This document shows, in pieces, positions 34,602 through 44,041 of a stretch of DNA of 64,000 nt (position 1 is its first letter; every line of letters starts with the position of its first letter). The DNA comes from Rhizobium rhizoryzae (lineage in GTDB: Bacteria > Pseudomonadota > Alphaproteobacteria > Rhizobiales > Rhizobiaceae). A model generated the notes under the pieces. It searched no databases. It was not told where the DNA came from and was given only the letters and a program-made list of their open reading frames with translations. The DNA is taken from contig NZ_CP049250.1 in NCBI RefSeq assembly GCF_011046895.1, positions 2,330,501 to 2,394,500 of the forward strand, read 5' to 3'. The position numbers were made by a program, and so were the translations under genes.

Positions 34602-34883
34602 ATGGACAACTACAATCTCGCTGCCGACCTGCTCGCCACCTTCCGCGCCTCGCCGGATATCATCAAGGCGCTATGGCTGCTCGTGCCCCCGGTCTTCGTG
34701 CTGGGGCTTCTGCATCTGCTGCTGCGATGGCGCGAGGGACGCGCAAGGCGCTGGCGTGTGGCCGGTCGTGGCTTCGACGGCGCGAGAAGGATTTGGCCTG
34801 CTAACCTGCCGCGCGGTGGGGTGATCGAGGACGGGCGGGTGCAGCCGGTGGATGTGGTGGCGCTGGGGGTGAGGGAAGAGTGA
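34602..34883 (+). CDS. Small single-span membrane protein, unknown function
   Basis: 93 residues. One hydrophobic span (ALWLLVPPVFVLGLLHLLL, about 24-42) is followed by an Arg-rich segment and an acidic end. The N-terminus, MDNYNLAADLLATFRASPD, looks like a true folded helix, and the positive-inside pattern is good. The ribosome site before the ATG is modest (GGGAGG about 14 nt away). It lies between the two direct repeats. The function is unknown. Confidence 0.5.
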   Translation: MDNYNLAADLLATFRASPDIIKALWLLVPPVFVLGLLHLLLRWREGRARRWRVAGRGFDGARRIWPANLPRGGVIEDGRVQPVDVVALGVREE

Positions 34884-34911
34884 GGAGTGGGGGTACGACA
34901 GCGCTGCCCCA

Positions 34912-34952
34912 GCATCGCCAGCACGCCTGCTCGTATTAGCAATGCGGAACGG
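34912..34952 (+). repeat. 41-bp direct repeat, copy 2
   Basis: The second copy of the repeat at 33624-33664, same orientation, 1.29 kb downstream. The interval holds repeat R copies A and B and the 93-residue membrane protein gene. Confidence 0.75.
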
Positions 34953-35148
34953 GAAATTGAAAAACAGGTTTTGGGGTGGTGTATAGAAAAACGCTAAGTC
35001 GTTGATTTGGTGAAGGTTGGGTGGAAGTTCGCTGGTGTGGAAAATTGCTCGGAATCGCCAGTTTGAATGAAAAACCACCCATTTTTCTTGGTTCCGATTT
35101 AAAATTGATCTTTAAATATATGATGCTGAGTTTACGCGTAATTAGGAA

Positions 35149-36378
35149 ATGCTTAGGGAAATAGTTGATATTTCGACCTTAGGTAAACTTTCAAGGGAAT
35201 TTCTAATGGCCAAAGATGGTGCCACCGATCGTCTAATAGCTTCTTTTGGTGTAGGTTGTTTTCATTTTCAGTGTAAGGTTGACCTAGGTGCGAAAGGGTT
35301 CCCTAATTATGTAAGTCTTGTTCAAGACTACATCAGTAGAGATAATTTGATCAAAGATGTTAAATTTACGGAATTTCAGGATGAGATAAGTTTGCAGTTC
35401 CTGGATGGGAATTCCGCGGGAGATATAGGGGATCTTTATTATCTTTATCCATCACTAGGTGATAGTGTTCTGAGCTTTAATATTATGATCCCTCATCGGC
35501 TCCAGGTTGAATTGCTGTCTGGTTGGAGGGGGCCGCTTCGGAGTGAAAACTTTAAGGTAACACTCTTTCATTATGAAGGGATGCCCATTGCAATCGTAAA
35601 ACCAGAGCTCCTCGAGGAGAGTCCTTCCATAGCAGTTAGCATGATATGGAAACATATCAGACGCAATTGGACCTCGGCTGAAATTCAGTTTAGTATGTTG
35701 GGTCCATCTCCGTTCCATGGAGATTTTTTTGTTCATTCTGACGATGAACCTGTAGAGAAATTGATTTACAGTGAGCAGTACGGATATGATCGAATAGACA
35801 TTTATGTGCCTACTTCAGTAAACAAGGAAATGATCGAAGATTTCATTATTTATAGAATAAGAAAAGATATTTCTTTGTATTATTATTTGATAAATAGAAG
35901 GAATATTATGTTTGACTCATTTAGAGGTATTGTTAATAAAATTGATACTAAATTAGAAAATGAAGACAAGAATCCCAGAGTATCAGGATTTTTTTCGCGA
36001 GTAAAATTTGACGCTTATAGATCTTTGATACATATTGACCAATTAGATTCATCAATTCAAAGTCTTGATCAACATCGTCGAGACGTATCTAAGAGTATTG
36101 AGCAGCTCTTTGGTGAATCTTTTTTGGCCGTAAAAAACGAAGGTGTCATACAGGAATTGAAGGACATTCCCCTTCGGTCATACAAAAATATTATATCTAC
36201 GATAAAGGAGAGAAGCGCGGCCAAAACTAATAACGTAACCATCGTAGTTGCGGCCATTTTAGGCGTTTTGGTAGGATTCTTTATTCAAAATTCTTATATC
36301 GATTTTCTGAAACCGATGCTGGTGACCTCGTCGGCCAGTAAAGAACCTGCTAAAGAAACATATATACCTAAACAGTAA
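35149..36378 (+). CDS. AT-rich orphan gene: C-terminally membrane-anchored protein of unknown function
   Basis: 409 residues from ATG 35149 (a TAG lies directly before it). ATG 35206 has a better ribosome site, AGGGA 7 nt upstream. Composition differs sharply from its neighbours: bases 35881-35940 contain only 12 G or C in 60, with many AGA, ATA and TTA codons. The protein has a large beta/alpha N-terminal region, a predicted coiled segment (about 290-355) and one hydrophobic span (about 362-380, TIVVAAILGVLVGFF) with a short tail. No signal peptide is present. I recognise no domain. Its setting next to repeats and its base composition indicate recent transfer; a defence or surface role is only a guess. 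Confidence 0.75.
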   Translation: MLREIVDISTLGKLSREFLMAKDGATDRLIASFGVGCFHFQCKVDLGAKGFPNYVSLVQDYISRDNLIKDVKFTEFQDEISLQFLDGNSAGDIGDLYYLYPSLGDSVLSFNIMIPHRLQVELLSGWRGPLRSENFKVTLFHYEGMPIAIVKPELLEESPSIAVSMIWKHIRRNWTSAEIQFSMLGPSPFHGDFFVHSDDEPVEKLIYSEQYGYDRIDIYVPTSVNKEMIEDFIIYRIRKDISLYYYLINRRNIMFDSFRGIVNKIDTKLENEDKNPRVSGFFSRVKFDAYRSLIHIDQLDSSIQSLDQHRRDVSKSIEQLFGESFLAVKNEGVIQELKDIPLRSYKNIISTIKERSAAKTNNVTIVVAAILGVLVGFFIQNSYIDFLKPMLVTSSASKEPAKETYIPKQ

Positions 36379-36432
36379 GCAATCATTTTCTGAAAGATTA
36401 CCGCTACGTTGTCATTTGCTCAATCGCGCGCT

Positions 36433-39400
36433 TCACCGCCCCGGTCTGCCGGTCTTGCCCTTGGTGCGGCTTTTGCGCTTTTGTTCGCCCGGATCTTCGT
36501 AGGAGCCGACGCCGACTTTGCCGCGTACGAGGGGGCGGGGGTCGTCTGAATTCAGACGTTCCGGCTGGCCTTCGAGAAGTGGAGCGTGGCGGGGCTTACC
36601 CCCCTCTGTCCTGCCGGACATCTCCCCCTCAAGGGGGGAGATCGACTCGTGGCTTCTGTCATGCCTCGGCTTCTCCGGCAGTTTGCCGGGCACGGGCTTT
36701 TCGGTTCGGCCAACCGTCATTTCGTCCAGAGTGTTTTTGCGGAACAGCGGTTTGGCCGTATCGGTGCCGGGCCCCATGTCGTCGAGGGAGGGCTTGGCGA
36801 AGTAGCTGCTGCTTGCTTCCGGTGCCAAGGATTGGCGCGTGGCTTCTGCGCTGCGTCTGACGCCTTCCTGCGCCTTGGCCTCGTCCTTGGCGATCGGATC
36901 GTCCATGGAGGCCAGTTCGACGGCCTTGAGACGCTTGATTTCGTCGCGCAGGCGGGCGGCCTTTTCGAAGTCGAGGTCTGCGGCGGCATCGCGCATGCTC
37001 TTTTCCAGCGCATTGAGGTGAGCCTGCAGATTGTTGCCCACCAGATGCCCGCCGTCGGCAAAGCCCTTGCCTGCGGTACCGGAGATATCGGCACGCACGT
37101 GATCGCGCTCGTAGACGCTATCGAGGATATCCGAAATACGCGCCTTGACCGATTCCGGCGTGATGCCGTGCTCGGTGTTATAGGCCATCTGTTTTTCGCG
37201 GCGGCGGCTGGTTTCTTCCATCGCGCGCTTCATGGAGCCGGTGACATTATCCGCATAGAGGATGACCTTGCCATCCACGTTACGGGCCGCGCGGCCAATG
37301 GTCTGGATGAGCGAGGTTTCCGAACGCAGGAAGCCTTCCTTATCCGCATCGAGAATGGCGACGAAGCCGCATTCTGGTATGTCCAGACCCTCGCGCAGCA
37401 GGTTGATGCCCACCAGCACATCGAAGGCGCCGAGGCGCAGATCGCGGATGATTTCGATGCGTTCCAGCGTATCGATATCCGAGTGCATGTAGCGCACGCG
37501 CACGCCCTGTTCGTGCAGATATTCGGTGAGGTCTTCCGCCATGCGCTTGGTGAGAACCGTGACCAGCGTGCGGTAACCCTTGAGAGAGGTTTCCTTGATC
37601 TCGCCCAGAACATCGTCCACCTGGGAGCGGGCGCTGCGCACCTCGACCGGCGGATCAATGAGGCCTGTCGGACGGATGACCTGTTCGGCAAACACGCCGC
37701 CCGCCGCTTCCATTTCCCAATTTCCCGGCGTGGCGGACACGGCCACCGTTTGCGGGCGCATGGCATCCCATTCCTCGAAGCGCAGCGGGCGGTTATCCAT
37801 GCAGGAGGGCAGGCGGAAGCCATATTCCGCCAGCGTCGCCTTGCGGCGGAAGTCGCCGCGATACATGCCGCCGATCTGCGGGATGGTGACGTGGCTTTCG
37901 TCGATGAAGATCAGGGCGTTATCCGGAATATATTCGAACAGCGTCGGTGGCGGCTCGCCGGGTCTGCGGCCCGTGAGATAGCGCGAATAGTTTTCGATGC
38001 CGTTGCAGGAGCCCGTGGCTTCCATCATCTCGACATCGTAGCGGGTGCGCTGCTCCAGTCGCTGCGCTTCCAGCAGGCGTCCCGCCTTTTCCAGCTCCGC
38101 CAGACGATGCTTCAGCTCTTCCTTGATAGCCTTGATCGCTCCGTTCAGCGTGGGGCGCGGGGTGACATAGTGCGAATTGGCGTAGATCTTCACCGACTTC
38201 AGGTCGCCAGTCTTGTGGCCCGTCAGCGGATCGAATTCGGTGATCGAGTCGATCTCGTCTCCGAAAAGCGAGATGCGCCAGGCGGCATCTTCCAGGTGGG
38301 CCGGGAAGATTTCGATTGTATCGCCGCGCACGCGGAAGGAACCGCGCACGAAATTGATGTCCTGCCGCTTATATTGCTGGGCCACGAGATCCGCCAGCAA
38401 TTGCCGCTGGTCGATACGGTCGCCGACTTCCATCTGGAAGGTCATGGCGGTGTAGGTTTCCACCGAACCAATACCGTAAATGCAGGAGACCGAGGCGATG
38501 ATGATGCAGTCGTCACGCTCCAGAATGGCGCGCGTGGCGGCGTGGCGCATGCGGTCAATCTGCTCGTTGATCGAGCTTTCCTTCTCGATGAAGGTATCGG
38601 AGCGCGGCACATAGGCTTCCGGCTGGTAGTAGTCGTAGTAGGAGACGAAATACTCCACCGCGTTATCCGGAAAGAAGTTCTTGAATTCCGAATAGAGCTG
38701 CGCTGCCAGCGTCTTGTTCGGCGCGAGAATGACGGCAGGGCGCTGCGTGGCCTCGATGACCTTCGCCATCGTGAAGGTTTTGCCCGAGCCGGTAACGCCG
38801 AGCAGAACCTGGCTTCGCTCGCCGCTGTTCAGGCCATCCACCAGATCGGCAATCGCCGTGGGCTGGTCGCCCGCCGGCTGATATTCCGACGCCATGCGGA
38901 TGGGAATGCCACCTTCAGACTTGGCCGGACGGGCCGGACGGTGCGGCGTCCACAGCTTGCCATCCTTGAACAGCGGATTGCCGCTTTCAATGAGCTTCGA
39001 CAGCGCATCGACCGTGGCGGTCACAGCCCCGGGTGCTAGGCTTTGCGCCTCCTCCAGCGACATATCCATGCCCGCGACCGGATTGAGACCGGCGGCGGCG
39101 CGCGTTTTCGGATCGGACGACGCGCCGATGGACACGCCTCGGGAGGTTTTCTGTGAAGTTGTTTTTTTGTTTGTGCTCACGGCCGCTTGGCCACTGCGCT
39201 TCGCTCTGGCTGCCTCTTCCTTCGCTCGGGCGGCTTCTTCTTCCTTCGCCTCGCGGATGGCCTGCTCACGCGCGGCAATCTCGATCTTCTTGCGGTGCTT
39301 GCCCGCCTTGGACGCGATTTCGCGCTGCGTTTCGACGGAAGAGGCCTCCGCTTCCGCTTCCAGCTGTTTCACCCAGTCCGACACGGAGCCCGACAAAGAG

Positions 39401-39495
39401 CCCGACAGGGGGGCGCCTTCGAAAGCGGCCTGCGGCGCTTCCTCGAAACCGTTGCTGGAATTCTGGGGCGGGGATTTTTTCGGAGCTTTCGACAT
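36433..39495 (-). CDS. uvrB: UvrABC excinuclease subunit B, with long extensions
   Basis: 1020 residues, against about 670 in most bacteria. The conserved part starts near residue 205: Walker A GVTGSGKT, then [26 protein letters not shown] and the helicase motifs LREGLDIPE and QTIGRAARN. The UVR domain ([14 protein letters not shown]) is at about 820. The N-terminal 200 residues are charged and Ala/Glu/Lys-rich. The C-terminal 150 are low-complexity and contain an in-frame dispersed repeat (residues about 948-966, [15 protein letters not shown]). UvrB verifies damage and opens DNA in nucleotide excision repair. Confidence 0.96.
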   Translation of the reverse strand: MSKAPKKSPPQNSSNGFEEAPQAAFEGAPLSGSLSGSVSDWVKQLEAEAEASSVETQREIASKAGKHRKKIEIAAREQAIREAKEEEAARAKEEAARAKRSGQAAVSTNKKTTSQKTSRGVSIGASSDPKTRAAAGLNPVAGMDMSLEEAQSLAPGAVTATVDALSKLIESGNPLFKDGKLWTPHRPARPAKSEGGIPIRMASEYQPAGDQPTAIADLVDGLNSGERSQVLLGVTGSGKTFTMAKVIEATQRPAVILAPNKTLAAQLYSEFKNFFPDNAVEYFVSYYDYYQPEAYVPRSDTFIEKESSINEQIDRMRHAATRAILERDDCIIIASVSCIYGIGSVETYTAMTFQMEVGDRIDQRQLLADLVAQQYKRQDINFVRGSFRVRGDTIEIFPAHLEDAAWRISLFGDEIDSITEFDPLTGHKTGDLKSVKIYANSHYVTPRPTLNGAIKAIKEELKHRLAELEKAGRLLEAQRLEQRTRYDVEMMEATGSCNGIENYSRYLTGRRPGEPPPTLFEYIPDNALIFIDESHVTIPQIGGMYRGDFRRKATLAEYGFRLPSCMDNRPLRFEEWDAMRPQTVAVSATPGNWEMEAAGGVFAEQVIRPTGLIDPPVEVRSARSQVDDVLGEIKETSLKGYRTLVTVLTKRMAEDLTEYLHEQGVRVRYMHSDIDTLERIEIIRDLRLGAFDVLVGINLLREGLDIPECGFVAILDADKEGFLRSETSLIQTIGRAARNVDGKVILYADNVTGSMKRAMEETSRRREKQMAYNTEHGITPESVKARISDILDSVYERDHVRADISGTAGKGFADGGHLVGNNLQAHLNALEKSMRDAAADLDFEKAARLRDEIKRLKAVELASMDDPIAKDEAKAQEGVRRSAEATRQSLAPEASSSYFAKPSLDDMGPGTDTAKPLFRKNTLDEMTVGRTEKPVPGKLPEKPRHDRSHESISPLEGEMSGRTEGGKPRHAPLLEGQPERLNSDDPRPLVRGKVGVGSYEDPGEQKRKSRTKGKTGRPGR
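36598..36652 (+). repeat. Dispersed repeat R, copy C, inside uvrB
   Basis: Same orientation as copy A and nearly identical, except for a 6-nt hairpin loop (TCAAGG) in place of 8 nt (TTGAAGCG). It ends GATCGACTCGTGG like copy B. It is read in frame on the minus strand as part of the UvrB tail. Confidence 0.85.
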
Positions 39496-39542
39496 GCTCG
39501 CGAATATGGCGAGAGTCCTGCCAAATTGGAAGGGCGGCAGCG

Positions 39543-39557
39543 AAACAAATTAGGAAC
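39543..39557 (-). promoter_or_regulatory. Candidate LexA (SOS) box of uvrB
   Basis: On the minus strand GTTC-N7-GTTT, one mismatch from the alphaproteobacterial SOS box GTTC-N7-GTTC, 48-62 bp upstream of the uvrB ATG. Confidence 0.4.
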
Positions 39558-39691
39558 AGCTCACAGCCGTAGCGACGCAAGCGGGCGCGTTGATCTTTGA
39601 TCGGGCCGCTCTATATGAGGTCAGCGTTACTTGATGCTATACGCAAATACTGAATTGCCAAATCTTCCCCGTTCCGGAGTTCACATTTCCC

Positions 39692-40297
39692 ATGCTTTCC
39701 CTTGAGAAGCGCATCGAGCTGAAGAACAGCACGCCGCGCACGATGCTTTCATTGCATCACACCGAAAACTGCCGTCTGCTTCCCAACCGTACGGAGCTTC
39801 TTCACCGGCTTCCCCATGGCGGTATTGTCGCGGAGATCGGCGTCGCCTTTGGCGATTATTCGCGCGAGATCATGGATCACAACCGTCCGGCTCAGCTGCA
39901 CCTGATCGATCCCTGGGATCTGACGCGCTACAACGAAGGCTATGAGCGCGTCAGCAGCATGTTTGCCAGCGAGATCAGGCAACAGCAGGTGCTGCTGCAC
40001 CTTGGCGGCTCGACCGAGATGCTGCCGGAATTTGCCGATCATTTCTTCGACTGGGTCTATATCGATACCGACCATTCCTATGCGAATACCTGGAACGAGC
40101 TTGTTCTCTGCGACCAGAAGGTCAAGCGTGACGGGCGGATCTGCGGCCATGATTTCTGTACAGGCAATGTCATCAAGCCGGTGGTCTATGGCGTTGTGCA
40201 GGCGGTCAACAAGTTCTGCGTCGAGTATGGCTGGCAGTTCGAATATCTGACCGTCGAGCCGGACGCCCACTTTTCCTACTGTCTGAAACGGTTGTAG
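39692..40297 (+). CDS. Class I SAM-dependent methyltransferase-like protein
   Basis: 201 residues. The Rossmann motif I is GGIVAEIGVAFGDYSREI, then LHLIDPWD and a WVYIDTDHSYANTWNEL motif typical of the Methyltransf_24 group, followed by ICGHDF. These enzymes often methylate sugars or cell-surface compounds, but the substrate is unknown. The ribosome site is weak (GGAG 13 nt before ATG). It converges with the GGDEF-EAL gene across 13 bp. Confidence 0.75.
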   Translation: MLSLEKRIELKNSTPRTMLSLHHTENCRLLPNRTELLHRLPHGGIVAEIGVAFGDYSREIMDHNRPAQLHLIDPWDLTRYNEGYERVSSMFASEIRQQQVLLHLGGSTEMLPEFADHFFDWVYIDTDHSYANTWNELVLCDQKVKRDGRICGHDFCTGNVIKPVVYGVVQAVNKFCVEYGWQFEYLTVEPDAHFSYCLKRL

Positions 40298-40310
40298 AGC
40301 GGAGTTACTT

Positions 40311-42317
40311 TCAGGCGACGGCTGCCTTGGGAAGGCTGCGTGCACGTGGATGGCGCAGCCATTCCTCCAGCGCGCGGGCATTCATCGGACGCGAGAAGAG
40401 GTATCCCTGGCCGATCTGGCAGCCGAGCGAGCGAAGGGTTCTCGATTCCTCTTCCGTTTCCACGCCCTCGGCGAGAATGGTCATGGACAGCGCTTCGCCA
40501 AGCCGGATCAGGGCCGAAATGATGGCCTGGTTGCGCGGTGAGGCGGCAATGCCGGTTGTGATGCCGCGATCGATCTTGAGGCGATCAACCTTCAGGTCGA
40601 TGAGGCGTGTCAACGAGGAGTGTCCGGCACCGAAATCATCGACGGCCAGCGCAAAGCCTGATCTCTCCAGCTGTTTCAACTGCTCTCCGGCGATGACGGT
40701 ATCGAGCAGTGCTTCCTCCGTGATCTCGATCTCGAGCAGGCTAGGCTTGATGCCGTGCTGCTTCACCTTGGCATCCAGCATCTCGGATACGGAATAGAGG
40801 GCGAATTCGCGCGGCGAAACGTTGATTGCAACGGTTGCTTCGGGCAGGCCAAGTTCTGGCAGACGCTTGAGCATCGCGCAGGCCGCATCGGCAATGGCGC
40901 CGGTCAGCCGGTCGGATGCCTGGATCGAATAGGCGGCCTGTACGATTTCCGGCGGCGCAATGAAGCCGAGGGTCGGGTGGTGCCAGCGCACGAGCGCCTC
41001 AAACCCGAGAATGATGTCCCGCTGCAGACACACCTGCGGCTGGAACCATGCCTCGATCTTGTGCTGCTCGATTGCCTCCAGAATATCGGCTTCGATCTGC
41101 CGCTGCCGCTCCGCTGCAATGCGCAGCTTCGGATCGAACTTGCGCCAGCGTCCGCGTCCCTGCTCCTTGGAGCGATAGAGCGCCATATCGGCAGATACGA
41201 ATAATTCATCCGCCTGCGTCGCGTGATCGGGATAGACCGCCAACCCCACCGAAGTTCCGACGGAACAGTTCTGACCGCTGAGGAGGAATGGTTTGCGGAC
41301 TTGACGCAGAATGATGTCTGCGGAGCGGGTTGCTTCCAGAACTGCATCGTTACCGGTGACGATTATGGCGAATTCGTCGCCGCCCAGCCGCGCGATGAAC
41401 GTGTTGCCCGGCGGTAGCGAATTGCGCAGGCGCTGGGCGAACTCCGTCAGCAAGCTATCCCCGGCCTTGTGGCCCATCGTATCGTTCACGTGCTTGAAGC
41501 GGTCGAGATCGACGACGAGCAAGCCGATCTTGCCTTCGGTATCGCGGGCTTCCTGGATCGCGTTTGCCAGCGTCGAGTTGAAGGCACTGCGATTGGCAAG
41601 TCCCGTCAACGGATCGCAGCTGGCGAGCAGTTCCAGTCGCGCGTTGGCCTGCAGCATTTCCGAATGGGCTGCCGTCAGAGATGTCGCAAGCGCTGTTGCT
41701 TCCAGCTTTCGGGTAATGCTTTCGAGAAACGATCTCTCGCTGTTCTGACAGCTTCTGTGCAGGATGATGGTGAGGACGACGACGTTCAGGGCGACGATGA
41801 TCCCCGAAATGCCGCCAGTGGAGACCACCGACACGATGACAGCGAGGTGGATCGGCGTGGAGAAGGCAACGGACACCCAGCGATAGCCCACCCCGAGCAG
41901 CACAGAGCCGATCGAGATGCCAAGCATCATCAGATACAGGCCCGCATCCAGGCTGAAGGCGTTGAAATTGGGAAGAATAAACGGGAGGGAGCCCCAGGCG
42001 AGGCCCGACGAGCAGGAGCCCAGCGTAATGAGCGACAGGCTCGCTTCCGGATTTTTCCTGTTCAGATCGAAATGCTTGATGTAGCGCGAGATCCCGAACC
42101 GGAAGAGCAGGGACAGATAGATCAGCCCGAGCCAGTAGATACCTTCCTGCCCTGTATCCTGCCGAAAGAAGATGAGCGCATAGGCCGAAGCAGAAATGCC
42201 CGCATTCGTCAGCACGGTCGACACACTGCGCGCCCAGACAGTTTGTGCCTGTAGCTGACGCACATCGGCATTCAGGCTGTCACACGGCTTTTGTTCGATT
42301 GCTGACTTCCGCGGCAT
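40311..42317 (-). CDS. Membrane GGDEF-EAL protein (c-di-GMP turnover)
   Basis: 668 residues. About five or six N-terminal membrane spans (residues about 35-195) lead to a GGDEF domain with intact RLGGDEF and an EAL domain with intact catalytic residues: FEALVRW, NVSPREF, EITEEAL, DDFGAGHSS, LKIDR and AEGVETEEE. No RxxD I-site is seen before GGDEF. Both domains look active, so the net direction of c-di-GMP turnover cannot be read. No PAS or other named sensor is seen. Confidence 0.92.
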   Translation of the reverse strand: MPRKSAIEQKPCDSLNADVRQLQAQTVWARSVSTVLTNAGISASAYALIFFRQDTGQEGIYWLGLIYLSLLFRFGISRYIKHFDLNRKNPEASLSLITLGSCSSGLAWGSLPFILPNFNAFSLDAGLYLMMLGISIGSVLLGVGYRWVSVAFSTPIHLAVIVSVVSTGGISGIIVALNVVVLTIILHRSCQNSERSFLESITRKLEATALATSLTAAHSEMLQANARLELLASCDPLTGLANRSAFNSTLANAIQEARDTEGKIGLLVVDLDRFKHVNDTMGHKAGDSLLTEFAQRLRNSLPPGNTFIARLGGDEFAIIVTGNDAVLEATRSADIILRQVRKPFLLSGQNCSVGTSVGLAVYPDHATQADELFVSADMALYRSKEQGRGRWRKFDPKLRIAAERQRQIEADILEAIEQHKIEAWFQPQVCLQRDIILGFEALVRWHHPTLGFIAPPEIVQAAYSIQASDRLTGAIADAACAMLKRLPELGLPEATVAINVSPREFALYSVSEMLDAKVKQHGIKPSLLEIEITEEALLDTVIAGEQLKQLERSGFALAVDDFGAGHSSLTRLIDLKVDRLKIDRGITTGIAASPRNQAIISALIRLGEALSMTILAEGVETEEESRTLRSLGCQIGQGYLFSRPMNARALEEWLRHPRARSLPKAAVA

Positions 42318-42558
42318 CGCCTACACCCGAATATTCACATCACCGTGTTTTCTAATAGATGCTCAATAAGATATTCTTAAAAGCGGGCGGCAAACCCTTG
42401 TAAGACTGAGGCTGTGGCCCATTTTGGATGTCTGATTTCAGGACAAGTTCGAATGAAAGCTAATCGATTATTACCGGACCGATATCCTGGTGCTCGAAGT
42501 GTCCGAAAATGGTCGTATTGCCCAACTCCAAACACCGTTACATGTTCGACTATGTAAG

Positions 42559-42573
42559 ATGATTCAGAATCAT
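42559..42573. promoter_or_regulatory. Perfect 7-1-7 inverted repeat before the DUF1800 gene
   Basis: ATGATTC-A-GAATCAT lies 20 bp upstream of the ATG. Its 7-1-7 symmetry recalls Fur-type operators, although the letters differ from the Fur consensus. It could also be a leader hairpin. Confidence 0.4.
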
Positions 42574-42592
42574 ATTTTTACAAGGATTATGG

Positions 42593-44041
42593 ATGGCCGC
42601 CTCCTTTTCGACCATCGCCGCGAGACGGTTCTGCTATGGACTGAAACCGCGAGAGACGCCTCCATCTGACATCAATGCGCTGATGCTCCAGCTCCAGAAG
42701 GGGTCGAAGTCGGTGCCGCGTTTTCCACGCGAGGGCGCCCTCGGGCGTCGGGAAACGCTGGGTCGGCTTGTCTCCGTTCGAACGGTCGAGGCGCGCGCCG
42801 CGCAGGATGGCAGACCCAATCCCGGTCTCCGGCAGGAGACGCAGCGGGAGGCGGAGCGCTTGCTGCGCCGGGATGCCCTGTCGCGTGTCGCGCAGGCGGT
42901 TTACTCCGAAAACGGGTTCTTCGAACGGCTGGCCAGTTTCTGGGTCAATCATTTCGCCATCAATGCGACGAAGACCTACGAGATGCGACTTCTTGCGCCG
43001 CTGTTCGAGGCAGAGGCAATACGGCCTAATCTCGCTGGCAACTTTGGAGACCTGCTGAAGGCGGCGGTGCTGCATCCGGCCATGCTCATCTATCTTGACC
43101 AGGCATCCTCCGTCGGGCCGCAGTCTCCGGTCGCCGAGAGAAGCGGGGGGACACTGAACCAGAGCCTGGCGCAGGAACTACTGGAAGTGCACTCTCTGGG
43201 AGATCAGGCGGAGTTTACCGCTGCCGATGTCAACGGCGCTGCGTTGATCCTGACCGGCCTGTCCCTCGATCTCCGCAGCCTTGAAGTCAGCAATCGTCCA
43301 GGCCGGGCGGAGCCCGGTGCCCATGTCCTGCTCGGCAAATCCTATAGCGACCGTGCACGCAACGGGTCTGATCACCTGGAGATGCTGGCGGATCTCGCCA
43401 ATCACCCGGCAACTGCCCGCCACATCTGCAACAAGCTCGTTCGCCACTTCATCAGCGAAGAGGTCAATCCGGACATGCTGAGCGGGATGATCGGGCGCTG
43501 GCAGGCGACTGGCGGCAATCTGACGGAGGTCTATCGCGCAATGCTCGAGCATCCGGCAGCCTTCGCGCCGGAGGCCAGCAAAGTCATGGCGCCTTTCGAA
43601 TTCGTGGTCTCGGCCCTGCGCGCGTTTGACGTGAAGGGTGGTGAGTTCGACGCACTCGTCAATGCTGATGATGATCGCGACGGTGACGATGTGCCGCCAC
43701 CGGATGGCAAGGTGCCGCCACGGCGAAAACCGGGCGTGGCGCGATTGCTGACGCTCCAGTCTCTGCGTCGCATGGGGCAGCCTGTCTGGGAGCCGCCAAG
43801 CCCGGCCGGTTTTCCGGACGATGCGGCGAGCTGGCTGATGCCGGGTCATCTGGCCGAACGTGTCGCCTGGGCGCGGATGGCGGTGCGACTTCTGGCATCC
43901 GATGTGGCGCCGCTGGCGCTTCTCGACACGGTGCTTGCCGATCTCGCCAGTGCTCAAACGCGGGAACTTGTTTCAGCAGCGCCCAGCAAAGTGCATGGGC
44001 TGACCATGGTGCTGGCGTCACCGCAGTTCAATCGGAGATGA
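42593..44041 (+). CDS. DUF1800 domain protein
   Basis: 482 residues. DUF1800 features are RLLRRDALSRV, RLASFWVNHFAI, HPAMLIYLDQ and AQELLEVHSLG, then HICNKLVRHFISEE. The family always travels with DUF1501 proteins and its biochemical role is unknown. An AAGGAT ribosome site precedes the ATG, and the end overlaps the DUF1501 gene by 4 bp, so translation is coupled. No N-terminal signal is evident. Confidence 0.9.
   Translation: MAASFSTIAARRFCYGLKPRETPPSDINALMLQLQKGSKSVPRFPREGALGRRETLGRLVSVRTVEARAAQDGRPNPGLRQETQREAERLLRRDALSRVAQAVYSENGFFERLASFWVNHFAINATKTYEMRLLAPLFEAEAIRPNLAGNFGDLLKAAVLHPAMLIYLDQASSVGPQSPVAERSGGTLNQSLAQELLEVHSLGDQAEFTAADVNGAALILTGLSLDLRSLEVSNRPGRAEPGAHVLLGKSYSDRARNGSDHLEMLADLANHPATARHICNKLVRHFISEEVNPDMLSGMIGRWQATGGNLTEVYRAMLEHPAAFAPEASKVMAPFEFVVSALRAFDVKGGEFDALVNADDDRDGDDVPPPDGKVPPRRKPGVARLLTLQSLRRMGQPVWEPPSPAGFPDDAASWLMPGHLAERVAWARMAVRLLASDVAPLALLDTVLADLASAQTRELVSAAPSKVHGLTMVLASPQFNRR

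Noticed and set aside
33170-35148. Remnant of a prophage or gene transfer agent
   Set aside because: The region has repeats and small frames, but no terminase, portal, capsid, integrase or tRNA attachment site could be recognised.
36586-39039. 817-codon open frame antisense to uvrB
   Set aside because: It mirrors the codon pattern of uvrB, has no ribosome site or domain, and the minus-strand gene is unambiguous.
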